From contig JAACJK010000001.1 of assembly GCA_013368325.1 (NCBI GenBank), positions 496,001 through 560,000 of the forward strand: DNA of 64,000 nucleotides, in the 5' to 3' direction. Within the stretch, counting starts at the first letter, position 1. Each line of letters begins with the position of its first letter. A program made the position numbers and the translations under genes. Shown in pieces: positions 41,370 through 54,724 of this stretch. The notes under the pieces were generated by a model, which saw only the letters and a program-made list of their open reading frames with translations, was not told the DNA's origin and ran no database searches. The DNA comes from Ephemerocybe angulata (Eukaryota > Basidiomycota > Agaricomycetes > Agaricales > Psathyrellaceae).

Positions 41370-43576
41370 TCAAACAGCCCTCCGAAACCCATCCCCTTCC
41401 CCTCCCCATCCTTTTCCCCAAAAATTACTCGGATCCCTCCTCACCTCCGTCACCCTCGAAATAACCATAACAAGCGGCGCGCCGCCCCCTTCCTCTCCCT
41501 CGCCCTCCCCTCCCTCTTCATCCTTGGCAGAAACCTCCCTGGACCTACTTCGTCGACGCCGACAGGGAAGACTCCACCGCTGATGTTCACCTCCCCTCGA
41601 CGAGGCGTCGCCCACTTCGCCTCGGGAGGTGGCCATGCGGTACACCGTGCTGCGCGAGGTCTCCCTGTGGTCGAGCCTCGAGCGGCCGTGGGTCGTCAAA
41701 TGCGAATGCGAGTGTGAATAGGAATGGGCAGAAGTTCCATTCGTGCTACTATTATTGCTGAGGTGGAAATCGCGAAGCGTCGACGAGTCGCCGCCGGTCG
41801 GTCTGGCGTTGAAAGCGGGGTCGCGCATCGAGATGCCGTTCGAGTCTGCGCCTGACACCTCTGCGATGGCTGTTCTTCGTCTCCGCCCGTTTAGGCTTGC
41901 GAGGAGGACGTTTGAGTACCTGTCGAATATGATGTGATGTGAGATATGGATTTAGCGCGTAGCCCAGGAAGTATTAAGCGCTTAAGCGCCAGTGAGATGT
42001 TGAAGGGTTGGGGGACTTACAATCGCCCTACAATGAATTGGCTGGATATGTGTGGATTAATTAAAGGGAGGAGGGAGGACGTGTTCTACTTACAAAACGA
42101 TATGGACGGCGTCCCGGTCCGACCGCCCATAGAAGAAGGCGAGGTTCAGCACCGCGCACAAAGTCACGACCGCCCCGCTCTCCACGGTGCTCAGGATGAG
42201 CCCGTTGAGCAGCCTGTGCGTCGACGGGAGGGAGGTGTTGGACTTGAAGTGCAGGAACTGGAATCCGTTACAGTAATATCACGGTACCGTAGAGAGCGTC
42301 AGTTTTGCGGTTTCAGTATCCTAATCTTATCTGGGTATTAGAGTAGAATTGAACTCACGGAGATGGTGAGCGAGAGGGTGATGAGGATGTCGCACGCGGC
42401 GCTCGCCGAGAGGAATATCCCGATCGGTATCTCCGTGTTCTTGAAATACTCGTCAGGATGGGAGTGCCCCTGCACGAGCTGCAATTCAAGAGAAGAGAAT
42501 CGGAGCGTCGTTAGCCACATGATTGCTCGTGTTATGCGCTGGGAACGCGAACGCACCAGGCCGCAGATGGCGAACGCGGCGCTTAGTTGGAGGAAGGAGA
42601 GCTGGGTTCTGCTGTTAGATTCGGGGACTCGGAGGGAAGGGGAGGGGGGCTGTTGGGACGTACGGCGGCGATGGCGAAGGGGACGATTAACGTGTATCTG
42701 CTCGAGAGTTTGTATATCCGCCTAATAACAGTACCACCGCGCGTGTTTAGTATTATAGTTCCTCTTGGTGAATAGGATAGATATAGAGCAGACCCCGGAG
42801 GTGTTTCTTACCATGCGAAGAACATCTGGACGAGAGCCGCAGCTGATTGATTGGCCAAGGTCCAAGAATTTATTCAGTTCATCTGTTTTGCAGAGTGGAA
42901 TTCAGATGGCGTAGGTGAACGCACCCAGTGCGTTCATTAAAGGTATCCCTGGGACCGTGTTCGACGGTACGATGATGTACTTCTCGCTCTTCGGTCCGAG
43001 AACGAGAATGCGCCAGGAGCACTGCGTGATGAAAACGACGCCTATAAGCTCGACGGCGGAGACGCCTGCGACTGAGGATTTATTAGAAATCGCAGTTGGT
43101 AACTTGAAGTGACCTTGACATACTGAGGCCTTGTATCCAAAGGGGGTCTGAGTTTGTGTGGTTTAGGTAGTGCGCTGTGTTTCGGTTGGTGGGTATTGAG
43201 ATGAGCAGTGGGAGATGTATGTGAGTGCGCGACGCACTGAGCTGCACGATGTACGACCCGAAAAGGAAGTACGCCAGGATAACACCGATGAACTGCAGAC
43301 CCCACAGTTAGCATATCCACGAATTGGAGAGTACCCCCATGGTCGAAAAACGGCAGCAACTCACAAAGGGTCCAATTCTACAACATTCAGAGTCCAAACG
43401 AGTGAGCCATGCGTCACCATTAGTCTTCAGGAGAATATATGTTTACGTGCGAATACTGCTCACAGAGCAGGCGTGTCCACACCGTCCCCCAGCCATCCCC
43501 CGGGCGAGACCAAGGTCTCAGCACCATCGCGCAGGAGGATTCGTATATTGTCCGGGGTGGTCGCGCTAACCCCCAT
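41370..43576 (-). CDS. DUF6534-type seven-helix membrane protein
   Basis: Eleven exons (43464-43576, 43365-43377, 43238-43292, 43124-43174, 42925-43071, 42812-42842, 42664-42721, 42557-42601, 42359-42478, 42094-42257, 41370-41919) keep frame throughout and give 448 aa. The family pattern is IGPFFIGVILAYFLFGSYIV (helix 1), a NSDPLWIQGL loop, VSAVELIGVVF, VQMFFAWRIYKLS, SASAACDILITLSLTIS, a helix with NGLILSTVESGAVVTLC, and YSNVLLASLNGRRR after the last helix. Agaricomycetes have many such proteins at membranes; their role is unknown. The C-terminal 150 residues are Ser/His/Glu-rich and cytosolic. The second exon is only 13 nt and is needed to complete the first helix. Confidence 0.85.
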
Positions 43577-46500
43577 GGCAGGCGCCGTTCGTTCGTTAGA
43601 GGTCAGCAAGAAATATGTCCGAATTAGAAGGTAGTTAGTGTAGGGTGCTTCTGGGATGGAAAGGGTGAGGGTGACTGTGATGACGATGGGACTCCAAATG
43701 TGCCTCAGGCCGCAGGGCTTGTCAGCAGCGACCGATCGGCGGGGTAGGGAATTTGAGACTTTGGGGACCGTACCACATAACACAGTGCGAAATCCCTTCC
43801 AATTTCCGGCAGTTCATAGCAGCGGTACGGCAGGATTCAGAAGGATCGACTTCTGATAAACAAGCGCAACTTGAAGGCTGCTTGAACTGGAGATTGAGAA
43901 TTAGGTATTAAACCCGGCTCGCCGATTCCCTTTCACGACTGTAGACCTCCGCGAAGTAGCTACCAGGCACCGACAGTACCCTGTTAAACCTTGGCGCGCA
44001 TGTCGCTGATCATGGGCTATCATGGGATACCTCCGGTACCGCTTCCTCTGATCCAATAACCCCTCGCTGCACGGATTTAGAAGAGTCCGACTCCGGTTGC
44101 TGATAAGTACCCTTATTGTATATCCATTCCATTCTTCCATATCGTGCCCCGCTCTTCTACTTAGCCCCTTCGCAGCATCCGTGCATTTCAACTGCGGGGG
44201 TGGCGTTATCCGCTAATGGCCCGGCGGCGGATGCGGGGAAATATGAATAGGGGCTTTGATTAAGCGCTCAGTGATAGGGGCTCCGGCTCCGCGTCGGGGA
44301 CTTGGAGAGCATCCGCCCCGAGTCTTCTTCCGAGTCCCTTCCTCTTGAGCAACCAAGAGGTCTTGGGGGTTATACGGCACCGGATTATTAAAATGGCACC
44401 AAAATGATTAACTGAAAGGTGTAGCAGTAGCAGTGGCGCCACGGGGGAGCCTGACATTGAACCAGGCCAGGACTCGGAGCCGGCGGAATCGCAGAGCGGG
44501 GCCGCTCATCTTCTCCCGGCTCCGACAAGACCAGCCATTCCCACTAGCACCCACACCCCACACCTCGTGGATTGCACATATACTTGTACGTCCGCCCGCT
44601 CCAGTGTATGTTCGCCCGTACTACGTACTAAAACCTAATTTTAGGTCTCCCAGAGCTTCTTCTCCAATCCTGTAGTATGTTGGAAGTCGATAAGTAGGGT
44701 TGGTTGTTCAAGTTGGCTATCGGTCGGTTCTCTCATTTCCGGAGTTCGCCTGCGTGAGCCAGAGCGGGACCGCCGAGGGGTCGCGTAGATTAAGCGCGTG
44801 TTTCCGATTAGATTACGGTCGATCACGAATGCATTCCCAGTGACCTGGGCGCTAAACTATTTACCGGCTTGGGATCCTATCAGCTGGTCTTCAATGTATC
44901 GTAGTTGATACACACGAGTCCCCGAAGAATTCTAGGGATTAAATCACATTGGCCGCGCTGGGAAATTATGCTGTTTCAATACGAGGACAACATACCTATT
45001 CGTGCGGCCCTGCTGCATCTAATCCGAAGTTCGGGAGGTTAGATAAAGAGCTGTGGGCGTCAATCCTGAGGTCCGCATCAAATCGACCGGCGTCTGTCAC
45101 CGCGTCTGATATTCGCTGATGGAGGGCGCTTGTATTCTCAGCATAGTTTCTGGCTACATACATACAACCGGATACTAGTACACACGTCAATCCTAAACCG
45201 TGAAGGCAATGAGAAGGCTCCGATTGCAGGGTGGGACCTGGGTGAGTTGACCTCCAGGCTAGCATGTTCTACTCGAAGTCGAGGCCTTCATCTGGAGCCT
45301 TTGTTTCGGGTTCTTTCGAAGGTACATCGCGGTCGTGGTGGCTGGGCATCATGTCCCTTGCCTGGAGGCTGGAAGGCTAACGAAGGGGAGGTACTGGGTA
45401 CTGTGGCCCGTCGGTCCCTCAGCTCTGAGTCAAGGTAAGCACATGCAAGGGGGCGGATGCGCATCATCAAGGACCCACATCCACAGGAGACAGCCGAGAA
45501 AAGGGGGGACGCCAGCCAACTTCCATGCTCTGGCCTTGTAAAACTCACTCCGGAGGCGGCCCAGGAAGATTACCGCCGACTCTTTGGCTTCTTCTGAAGT
45601 CCCTCGTGATACCTTTGAGCCTGATTTAAATCCGTGCAGGAGCGACCGTCGGTGCATGATCCTTGATGTTATCTCGAAGATGGAGCGAGTAGCAGAAGCC
45701 AAGAAGGGAGCACGCCGTCGCCGAGCGGTTTAACATCCCTTCGGCGTCCAGGAGGCGAAGTAAAGAGGACCGCGTTGGTCTCGCGTCCACAGATCGTGGA
45801 CGACTGGGGAGGTATGTCAGAAATACTCAGTGCAGAATGCACTGAGCAGCTGTGTATAACAAGATTCAGCGCACATATTCTGTGCACTGAGCTAACGTGC
45901 GCCCAGGAGATATTCTTGATATGCAAGAATCATCAGGCTGCGAAGTTACCTGGTTGACGAGGAGACACAGGTGCGACGGCGCGTGTGACCGGGAATTCGA
46001 CCGGCGCCCGTGGCCAATCACTATTCTCAATCCACAACACGAGAGTTCGGAGAAGATTTGAAAATGTTCACAGTGGACCTACACAACGTCAATTACGAAC
46101 CCTTCAGGATAGGGAAGGTTTGTTCAGCCGTTTTTACAGCTCTTATGAATGCCCCCAGGGTACCACTAGAAGCAAGAGATTGTGGTAGGAGTGGCCCGAC
46201 AAAATTAAACCATCAGTGGCATCGGCCTAATTTAACTCAGATCGAGCCTTCACAGTAAGTATTCCTATCTCCTGGAAATTTTGTGGAGGCGAATGTCGCG
46301 CTTCGCTTAAAGCCAGTGCCTGTTTGAGGTGCTACGGACCCAGTTCAAGATTGTCTGACCACGCGAGCATAGATCTGGACGCTCGAACCGCGGGACCATT
46401 CGTCGTATTAGGTTGGCAAGACCCCATTTCTTCTTTGATCATGAACATGGACTCGGATTTTGTAGATGTAAATCATCAATTTTATTACGTTCAGATGTTT

Positions 46501-47276
46501 GGGCCAGAAGGCTGGTGCATGGCGCATCTAGCCGAGCACTCCGACTTGTAGGGCCATCTATATGTACTTTGGGACAGAGACCCTTTCTTAGATAGTCTGT
46601 TAGGGCCACAGGCAGGACAGCGTAGAGAGATGCCAGTAAAGTGGTCATTGCATACAGCGTAGACTGCGTAAGGTGAATGGTACATGGTGGAGATGCTAGG
46701 CCAGGGAATCTAGGGTGCAGTGGTATATGTCTGTACAAGGATGATCGAATGAATAAACCAGGATGAATTGAAACTGCCCAAAACGATGATTATAATCCGC
46801 CCTGCAAAGCGGGCCAATAATGGCCACAGTGCAAAATCGGGTGCGCTGGAAGTGGAAAAATAATGGGAATGTCATGGAGTATGGATATAGGAGGAAAAAA
46901 GATAGAAGGATTCGAAGGAACGTCATGTCATGTCGTAAAGAGAGCCATAGGGTAGGTGAGCTGGTGGGTCCGGGGGATCATAAATCTTCCTCATCTATGT
47001 CTGTTCGTCCACTCCTCCATCGTCATTCCGGCGTTGGTGTCCGAGTTGCGTAAAGGGGTCTTCTTTGCCATCGGCATGGTGTCCTGATACATGTTGGCCG
47101 CCGTGCGCCACCAGGTCGTTGTTTGCTTGCTTTTAGACTGTGATGGGTTCTGAAAATGACATTCGCTGTTTGATAGAAAAGGGAATTAGGGACCATGTCG
47201 TTAAGGGTATGTTTGGGTATATTCGAAAGCGAATCAGAACGAGGAAGATGAAGGTGGAAAGAATGGTAAAAAAAAT
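43577..47276. other. gene-poor region of 3.7 kb
   Basis: No gene is well supported. TTAAGCGC octamers occur at 44260 and 44790. On the minus strand 45700-45290 can be read as a spliced fragment with a GTGAGT donor (about 45545), ending RCTFERTRNKGSR, but no ATG start was found. Near 45710-45780 a GCCGAGCGGTTTAA word resembles the A box of a class II tRNA, with no B box. The plus-strand frame at 46010-46258 (82 aa) has no recognised features. The region may be made of decayed repeats. Confidence 0.35.
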
Positions 47277-49251
47277 TTAAAGGGTGGTTTTACTGACCCC
47301 TTGGCGGATAGCAACTGGCTCAACAAATCCAAGCGCGACATCTGTCCCGCGTGCTCTCTCTCTAAGCAGACCCCACTCCATCCACCAATTATCGGCATCG
47401 TCTTCGGCGTCGTAGCAGAATACGAACTTGACCTCAGCCCATTGCGGCATTTCCTCCTCTGTACTCGACGGGGCCATGACGTCAATTCCCGCATCTCGCT
47501 TGGTGCGCAGCGAGTCGTCACGACCTTGCTGCATCTCACAATCGGGCAGCGACATGAAGTCAATGTCGCGGATCTCCTGTGCGAGAACGGTCTTTACGTG
47601 AGGCTGTCGAAGATCCTGGAAAGCGTAGAGAAGGTTCGGAATTTGGTCCTCCGTGCGAATGTGCGAGAACAGTTTGGCAAGGACTGCGCCATCTTCCAGT
47701 GCCATCGCATCGTCGTGAATACAGCCAGCCTAATAGATCCGTCTAAGAACACACGTCAACGCTTAATGAAGCTGTCACTCACCGGCATTGGGTGGGCTGC
47801 ATCACCCACGAGGAGCAGTCGGCCGGAGTCATGTACCCAATCTTCAAGCTCAGCGTATTCCAACACAGCTACGCACTGAGGTGCTTGAGGCGACAGCTTC
47901 GCGAGCTTTTGCATCCTTATTAAGCAGAGTCAGATAAGACAGTTCGCGATAGATCGACGCATGCAGATCCCTCCATCATCGAAATAGAAGCTCACCTTGG
48001 TGAAAGTCCTGCGCATGCAGCAGCAAGACCTTTCGCGGATGCTTCCTCTCCCCATTCGCGTGCATTTCCGTCATTGCCAGTATAGACTTCGAAAGCCAGT
48101 TCTTGCATATCCGGTCCCTACAAAACAGGAAGAGTTTAAGCCGATAATGTCGGGTATCGAATAAGCGCTGAACTCACCACTGGGAACGCGATGACGCAAC
48201 CTCCACTTCCATACGAGACGAACAAACGTTTCTGGACTAGGAATCAGCGCTACTCGGAACTTTCGGTCAAAGGAAGCGCTCACAAATTCCTCGTCAAACA
48301 AAGGGGCCAGTTCCGGGTCTTGCTCGACGATGTTGCGCGGGATGCGTGTGCTGAGATGCATGGTCAGCGGGACTGCATTACTGCCAAGTCAGGGGCAACG
48401 GTCACTCACGTGTACACATTGTAGCGTTGTGTCGGTGGCTCCTCCTCCACAGCCTCTTGCTCTAGGACCAGCCGCCGCGTCACGCCATTAACCCCGTCTG
48501 CACCAACAATAACGTCGCCCATTACGACCTCTCCATTCGCCAGCTTCGCTCTTCGCTTGTCTGGGTCGATGCTGGTCACCTCGGTGCCTAGACGAATCTT
48601 CACACCCAGGGAGATCGCAGCGTCGTGGAGGAGTTGCCGAATATCACCGTACTAAGGGAAGACGGGGCATCGCGTCAATAGCAATCATAGAGCAAAGGAA
48701 AGGGAAACTGACATTCATGAACAAGAATTCGCCCCGTGCCTCTCGTAGCATCTCATCGTCCCAATGATGCACACCAAGACTCTCTCCCGTGGAACCTAAA
48801 ACAAGGGCACCGTAAGCCTTGTAATACAAGCAGGACGCGTCAAAGACAGCGACACGCACTGATGCCAAGCTCAATCCCCCCTGACTTCACTGCAATCTTT
48901 CGCACATCTTTCTCCAAGCCCCAGTGGTAAAGGATTTTTGACAGATTCGGGGCCACACGGGAACCACACGAGCCCTAGGAAGGCGGTCAGTGGCAATAGA
49001 CAACTGTGGCGACACTAAACGCACTTCATGAAGGTCCGTCTGTCGTTCTAGGACTGTCACTGTATGGCCCACCCGAGCTAGTGCAACTGCACAAGACAAC
49101 CCAGCAATCCCGCCTCCTATGACGAGGAAGTGAATGGACAGCGCGGCAATCTTTGGCGCTGGAAGGATACGTGAGGTCTGAAATGAGATGAGATGAGCAG
49201 GGGGAAGATGCACGAGCAGAACGAACAAACGGGACGGACACTCACAGTCAT
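47277..49251 (-). CDS. FAD-dependent monooxygenase (salicylate hydroxylase-like)
   Basis: Ten exons (49246-49251, 49025-49177, 48860-48974, 48713-48795, 48410-48651, 48284-48350, 48178-48231, 47996-48117, 47783-47915, 47277-47729) give 475 aa. Motifs in order: FLVIGGGIAGLSCAVALARV (dinucleotide-binding GxGxxG, residues 23-28), GSCGSRVAPNLSKIL, VIVGADGVNGVTRR (the DG motif), and LLLVGDAAHPMP (residues 318-323, binding the FAD ribityl). This is the PF01494-type aromatic hydroxylase fold: NAD(P)H- and O2-dependent hydroxylation of a small phenol or similar compound. The substrate cannot be told. The first coding exon is just ATG-ACT. It lies upstream of GUP1 on the same strand with no sign of a cluster. 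Confidence 0.9.
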
Positions 49252-50051
49252 GGTCGTTAGTAGTGAGGAGTGTGGAGGTGGGGTCGCGAAAGGACAAGCA
49301 TGCTGTTGCCCTCACAATTAAATCTGTTTACGCAAAAAAATGCAATGTCACTCGGTAAGGTTGTTATCGGGATGCCTGCTTGTCAGGTTGCCCGATTTGG
49401 CGACGCATGTCTTGAACCCTAGATCCGCATCTCAGCGGCGGCATCTGGCTTTGTTAGTTTGGGATATCGAGCCGATAAATGGAAGTCTGTTAAGAAGGAG
49501 ATGTGTATTCCAGGTTGCTGTCGTCGGCAAGGTCGAAGGAGAGCCTGCACCTTGAAGCAAAGTTTCCTCAAGTACGAGCGCTCACTAGAGGCACGGATTG
49601 CTCATAATGCAGTTTGGACCCGCGTTATGGAGGGGGAAGGTTGCCGATCGCGCATGAACGCAGCACCTCTCCGCGATCGTGGGGAGGGAGCCAGAGGACC
49701 GGTCTGATGACGATCAAAAAGGAAATCAGCGCCTCCGCGTGCCGTTCCAGAACTGTATTTCATCATGGGGATAGGGTCACGATCCCTGAATAAAATGTTT
49801 TGATTTGCCAGATTTTCCTTGTACATTACCGCTAAGTATTCCCTCTGGAGAAAGGCCTCTTGGGCGAAATTTGGCTCCGCAAACGCGGGTACAATTTGGA
49901 TTGGTTGCGGATTAAAGCGGTGGCGCGAGCGGACTCCGTCCAAAGATCCACCACAACTCTCAAGAGGGGCCAGAACACTTCTTGAGATGGCTGTGGCCTT
50001 CAGTGTGACATGCACTAGAAGACGAACCCGGCAGGTAAAGCAGAGCAGCTT
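49252..50051. other. intergenic region with a doubtful open frame
   Basis: A minus-strand frame 49602-50015 contains a coding-looking stretch (FAQEAFLQREYLAVMYKENL) but opens without an ATG, so it would have to be an exon or remnant. Its identity is unknown. Nothing else is supported. Confidence 0.25.
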
Positions 50052-52422
50052 CTAGGAGCGACGGTAGATGCCATGACGCATTTCTTCTTCCCTGTAAACA
50101 TGTTTCATTCGCAATCTCTTGCCAAGAACAGCATATCGGTAACACGTACCGATACTCGAACATCAGCTGCACCCCTACAAAGATACAGGCACAAGCGACC
50201 ACCAGGAACTGATGCCCTGCGCAGAGTCAGCAATGCAGGGATAGGAAGGAGCCACAACTAACCTTCTCGCGTTCCAAGCAACTGAGATACGAAAAACTTG
50301 ATTCCGTCTGTCCCGATCACGAACCCAACCAAGTTCGCAGCCATCATCAGAAGAACGTTGGCGACCGCTCCGATTGCACAGACATGGCGGTACCATGCGT
50401 TTTTGCCGAACTGTATGTATGTCGGTTAGAAGGGTTTACAATTTACCAGGATGGAAGAAGTTGAGAAATAGGTTGGGAAGCAGACGACGAATGGAGCGAG
50501 AATCGCTTTACGTGAGCCAATAAGATGAGACGTACTTTGGATTTGGGGAGGAGGTAGGTTGCGAGTAGTTCCGGAACGATGAATAAGCTGACGAGCCAGC
50601 CCCAAGCGAGCAAGCGGAAGGTTAAGTCATGCCACAAGGCGACGAAGGTGAACACGAGAACCGTGTTCAAAATGACGTTCGTCGACCCTCCTAACGGAAT
50701 GTAGATGTACCTATCCAAGTTTAACAAAGTCACACTCAAAATAGCGAGCCATAAAGCTGGGCACACCTGATGATCCATAGGTTGTAGCTGCGGTGCCAGC
50801 TCCGCCAAAATCCCAGAGTAGAATAATTGTTCGCCATACAGCGAACCATGTTTTCAGGGGCAACGATACCGTCTGCTAGGGCCCAGAGCCTAAAGAATCG
50901 CCATGGTATGAGCAGCTACATAGTTGGGCGTACCTGTCAGTCGCTTTCCATCCCGTAGGGTCCGAAGAAACACTGACCTTTAACCACACAACCATCAAGT
51001 TCCAAAACCCAATCATGCTTATCTGCAGTGGGGTATCTCCGATCCATGCCTTGCGATCCTTTATCGCCACTACATACATGAAATGTAGGATGAACTCCAT
51101 CGTGAAGAACGAGACCAGGAAGCGGACGAAGTAATTGCGGACATCTGAGGCTCCAAGGTTAATCGGCCGCCGAAGCTATCCAGAAATCAGCGCCTGAACC
51201 CTGCAAAGAAGTGCTCCCCATACCTGCCACATAAAGTCATTAAACGTCAGTATCGGCCCTGCAATGTACAAGGGCGGGTAAAGAACGTAGGCGATATAGT
51301 TGACATAGGAATAGACGCCGTCGGGGTGGGGAATTTCTTGTCTCTGCTTATCGCTAGGTGCAGTTTGCACTTTATTAGCCTGATAGAAGTGGGGCTGTCA
51401 GTTGGCAAGCGAAGCATGGTAAGGGATGCGTACCAGTGTGCGATCTTGATGGGAATGCGACCAATAGTAATCCATATTAAAAGATATCAAGCGCAGCATT
51501 GTAATATTGAAGATAACGTGCCAGCGAGGGTAGAGACCTTCGATATCATCCTTGAAAGTGTGGTCGGTGAGGAGGGCTTGCCAAAGAGCAACCACAAGAA
51601 CTCACGAGGTACCCCAGGGACGGGGAAATAGCGCCGAAACGGTATCCGTGATTCAATTCATTGGCAAAAAGAACAGCCCCGTTGAATAGCCACGTCAAAA
51701 GTGGGCCAAGTTTAGAACCTTTGCATTGCTTGGCGATGGTGTAATTGAGGGAAAGGATAGCCAGAAGCTTCAGAGCACTCGCTCCGTGAAGCACGAAGAC
51801 CACGACAAGCGAAATAAGCGCGTTCAAAGGGATGGTATATAATAGCCCTTCCCCCTTAGATGACGACGGAATTAGCCGTCGCCGCAGAAACTTTAGGAGG
51901 AGGTATAGAGAAGCAGCCCCAATCAGATATGATAGGTTGCCTCTGAATGAGCGGTACTGAGCGTCGCTGTTGTCCTAAGAGTAGTTGACAGACGGGTGAA
52001 GTGATGATAAAGAAGCCTTCACGCACCATTTTCCGTCCAAAAAGCCATCCCGATGACAGTTTCGACTGATAGAAGGGGTAGTTTGGGTGAGATTCTAGAA
52101 GCAAATTCAATAAGGGCCTGTCTAAATGAATGGGACGGAATTTCTCACCAAGGCTTAAGGATATAGGGATCCAGGCCATAATGGGCAACACAACGACTAG
52201 GACGACAAAGTAGAGGCAGAATTCGGGAGTCCTCCATCTCGAAGGGCTACTAGAGGGTGGATTGCGTGGATTTGTTGTCCCAGAAGGCTTGTCTGTCGTG
52301 GTAGAGACCGTTAAATCCAGGACAGTCATCCTTTGCTTAGAAGACATTATTGAAGGCGGGTGGGCGTTCGTTGGGGTTGGAGAATAGATAGGCAGGGTAT
52401 CGGCTGGCTCTTGGGTATTCAT
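50052..52422 (-). CDS. GUP1: MBOAT-family O-acyltransferase GUP1
   Basis: Eleven exons (52149-52422, 52027-52094, 51606-51974, 51434-51550, 51224-51379, 50978-51175, 50767-50915, 50536-50710, 50263-50410, 50150-50216, 50052-50091) join to 586 aa. GUP1 is a multi-pass ER/plasma membrane protein that remodels the lipid of GPI anchors and affects glycerol uptake. Signatures are [64 protein letters not shown], and [17 protein letters not shown] with the conserved MBOAT histidine at about residue 471. The end [12 protein letters not shown] is a short basic tail. Size and topology fit fungal GUP1. The N-terminal 60 residues are Pro/Ser/Thr-rich and cytosolic; a second in-frame ATG (about codon 26) is a possible start. 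Confidence 0.95.
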
Positions 52423-53835
52423 GTCTCCTGAAGGGTCACTGGTTTCTCAGTTCTGCGACTTCATGGTCGGTGTAGTTGAAGTTATCGCGGTCGTCGCGGT
52501 CAGAGAATGACCAGCGACGCGGCAACTGACGCCGCTGATTGTCCAATTTAGACGTGGGAAACCGGCATGTCTCCTCTCGGCACAGCTAAATAGACGCCTG
52601 TTGTCCCCAACCTCACCAGGACCTACCATATCACGGCGCTTTATATGAAAATCCCTCTTTATTGCCTTCTGTACATGATTTCACCCCAGATGTTTTCAGC
52701 TACCTCGACCTGACCAGCCTACAAATTGGAGCCCAGGACCATGGACCACTGCCTTTTTAACGAGAGGAGGAATCAGACAAAGAGCTCTGCAGCACATCTG
52801 ATATCATATCCTCCTCTGAGTCTGGCATGTTTACAACGGACGGTGGCACAGTCCACAGCCGGCTAGGCCCTCGATGTCGGCGGCTTCTCCGATTTCGATA
52901 AGACTTCAAATTAGGAGGAGCTTGGGAGGAGCTTGGGAGGAGCCTGCATATAGAATGCCACGTTCCACCGACTCGCTCTGGCAAGGAACGACGAACCGGC
53001 TGTCAGAGCCCAAAGCGAATTAGCGCAAAATCCTTTCTAAATTCTGGGGAGCGTCACAATCACTCGTGGGGATGCGCCATATGTTCTTGGACAGTCCTCC
53101 GGAGCGTCGGTACGGACACGACTAAAGATTCTGGAAGCACAACTGATCAGCGCCGCAAGGTCAAGCGCCCCCTTTAAAGAATTCGCGGGTAGTAGGCTGA
53201 CACCCGCCCAAGTTCGTCACATCTTCAAGATTGCTATCACTTGTTCCAGGTCTTACCGGACATGGATTGCCTTTCAAATGGTCAATTCCCAGTGCCCACA
53301 CACCTCAAGCTAACCGAGCTTTTTTCGCATTCATGATCTGAATGGTGAGAATCGACCACCCTTCCGTTGCGCCCATCTCTGATCTCTAACGAAAATACTG
53401 ATACTCTGAGGGGGCTCGTGGACTCCAAAGATCTGGGGAACTGAGTAGTCAGCGCAAGAAGTGGGCTTGAAACGTTGTAAAGTCAGGTAAGGTCTTGAAT
53501 TGCTTATGGAACTATTCCCGAGCTCCTGTGCGGTTCCTTGTCCAACTCGCCCGATATCTTACGAAACCTCAGTGAAATTTCCATTCACCGTGTTGGGAGT
53601 AGTAATACAGGCTAGAAGAAAGTTCCGGCATGGGGACATTCAGGAGACTCGATAAAGTAAACGACCAGTGCACCAGAAGTTACTCCCTCCTTCTCCAAAT
53701 ATTGCTGGTTTGTGGGTGGCCTGCCGCGCCACTGGGATGAGGACATTGTATACGCCGCCATTGCCATTCATTCAGCATTCAGTTCTATTCAATAGCACCT
53801 GGTGGTTCAGAACGTAATGCCGCACCTGAAGGTCA
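52423..53835. other. intergenic region of 1.4 kb
   Basis: A short tandem repeat of GGAGGAGCTTG lies at about 52914-52945. Open frames are short and unconvincing. No gene, RNA gene or element recognised. Confidence 0.4.
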
Positions 53836-54507
53836 CTAGTACTGAAGTGTACCAGACCCCTGGGCCTTACAGCAAGCTGATATGCTGCATGATAGGCTAT
53901 GATAGTCCGGTAGAATGTCAGGCGCTTCGCGACTAATTGCAAATGCCAGTCTATGATTTTGGAGAATGATGGTTTTAAGAAGAAATGCGGTCTTCATCAT
54001 GACGCACTGTTTCTCGAAGTCTGTCAGGTCAACGTCGGGCATTCCGGTCGCGATGTAGATAAGTAGGGGACCAAGGAAATGGTGAGGGGATGAGTTTACA
54101 CATGATCATTCCGCTTGAGAAATGCACGTCCTGACAAAAATATATCATGATTGAGAATGGGGCTATCATGATACTCACAAGGTAAGCTAGTAAGAAGTGG
54201 GAGGGTGACCCTGGGTGATTGCTTTAAAAAATCGAGAGCTTTCCAGCCAAATTATGTGGTAGACCTGGCCCGCCCATTACGAGAAATTGTAAGTAGAAAT
54301 GAGCTTGGTAGCCTTACGTGTGTAGCTCATGGGGAATTTAAAGTCAGGTGAGCTTAGATCCCATAGATGCAGAGTCGGATCATGAGTGGGGGTACAATCG
54401 AATGCCTTCAAATAACGGTCCAGATTTGGTTCGAATTTCCGTTCGAACACGAATAAGTCTGGATGATATTCTTGTTCGTGGTGCTCCCCGAAGTCAGGTC
54501 TAAGCAT
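53836..54507 (-). CDS. doubtful hypothetical gene or remnant
   Basis: Two coding-looking minus-strand segments: 54277-54507 (starts with ATG, DFGEHHEQEYHPDLFVFERK and LHLWDLSSPDFKFPMSYT, then a GTAAGG donor-like site) and 53836-54042 (DLTDFEKQCVMMKTAFLLKT). They could be exons of one gene but I could not join them with confidence across 54043-54276. No family recognised. Confidence 0.25.
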
Positions 54508-54724
54508 TGGCCTTCAAAGAACATTCAGCAGGACGAATTGATGAAGACTAGGACGCGAGCGAAAACTTACTCGTTGACTTCAGGGTAAGCTGACTTCTCG
54601 CATTATACGTCCAAGATTGTGCAGGAAGGTGATCAATACACTTCCAAAGCTTCATTGGCTTGCGATTGGCTGGAGCTAGCATATATGTACATAGTTATAG
54701 TTAGCTCAGGCACACTCTATAATA

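Noticed and set aside
45705..45785. Possible tRNA-Leu or tRNA-Ser
   Set aside because: Only an A-box-like word is present; the T arm sequence is missing.
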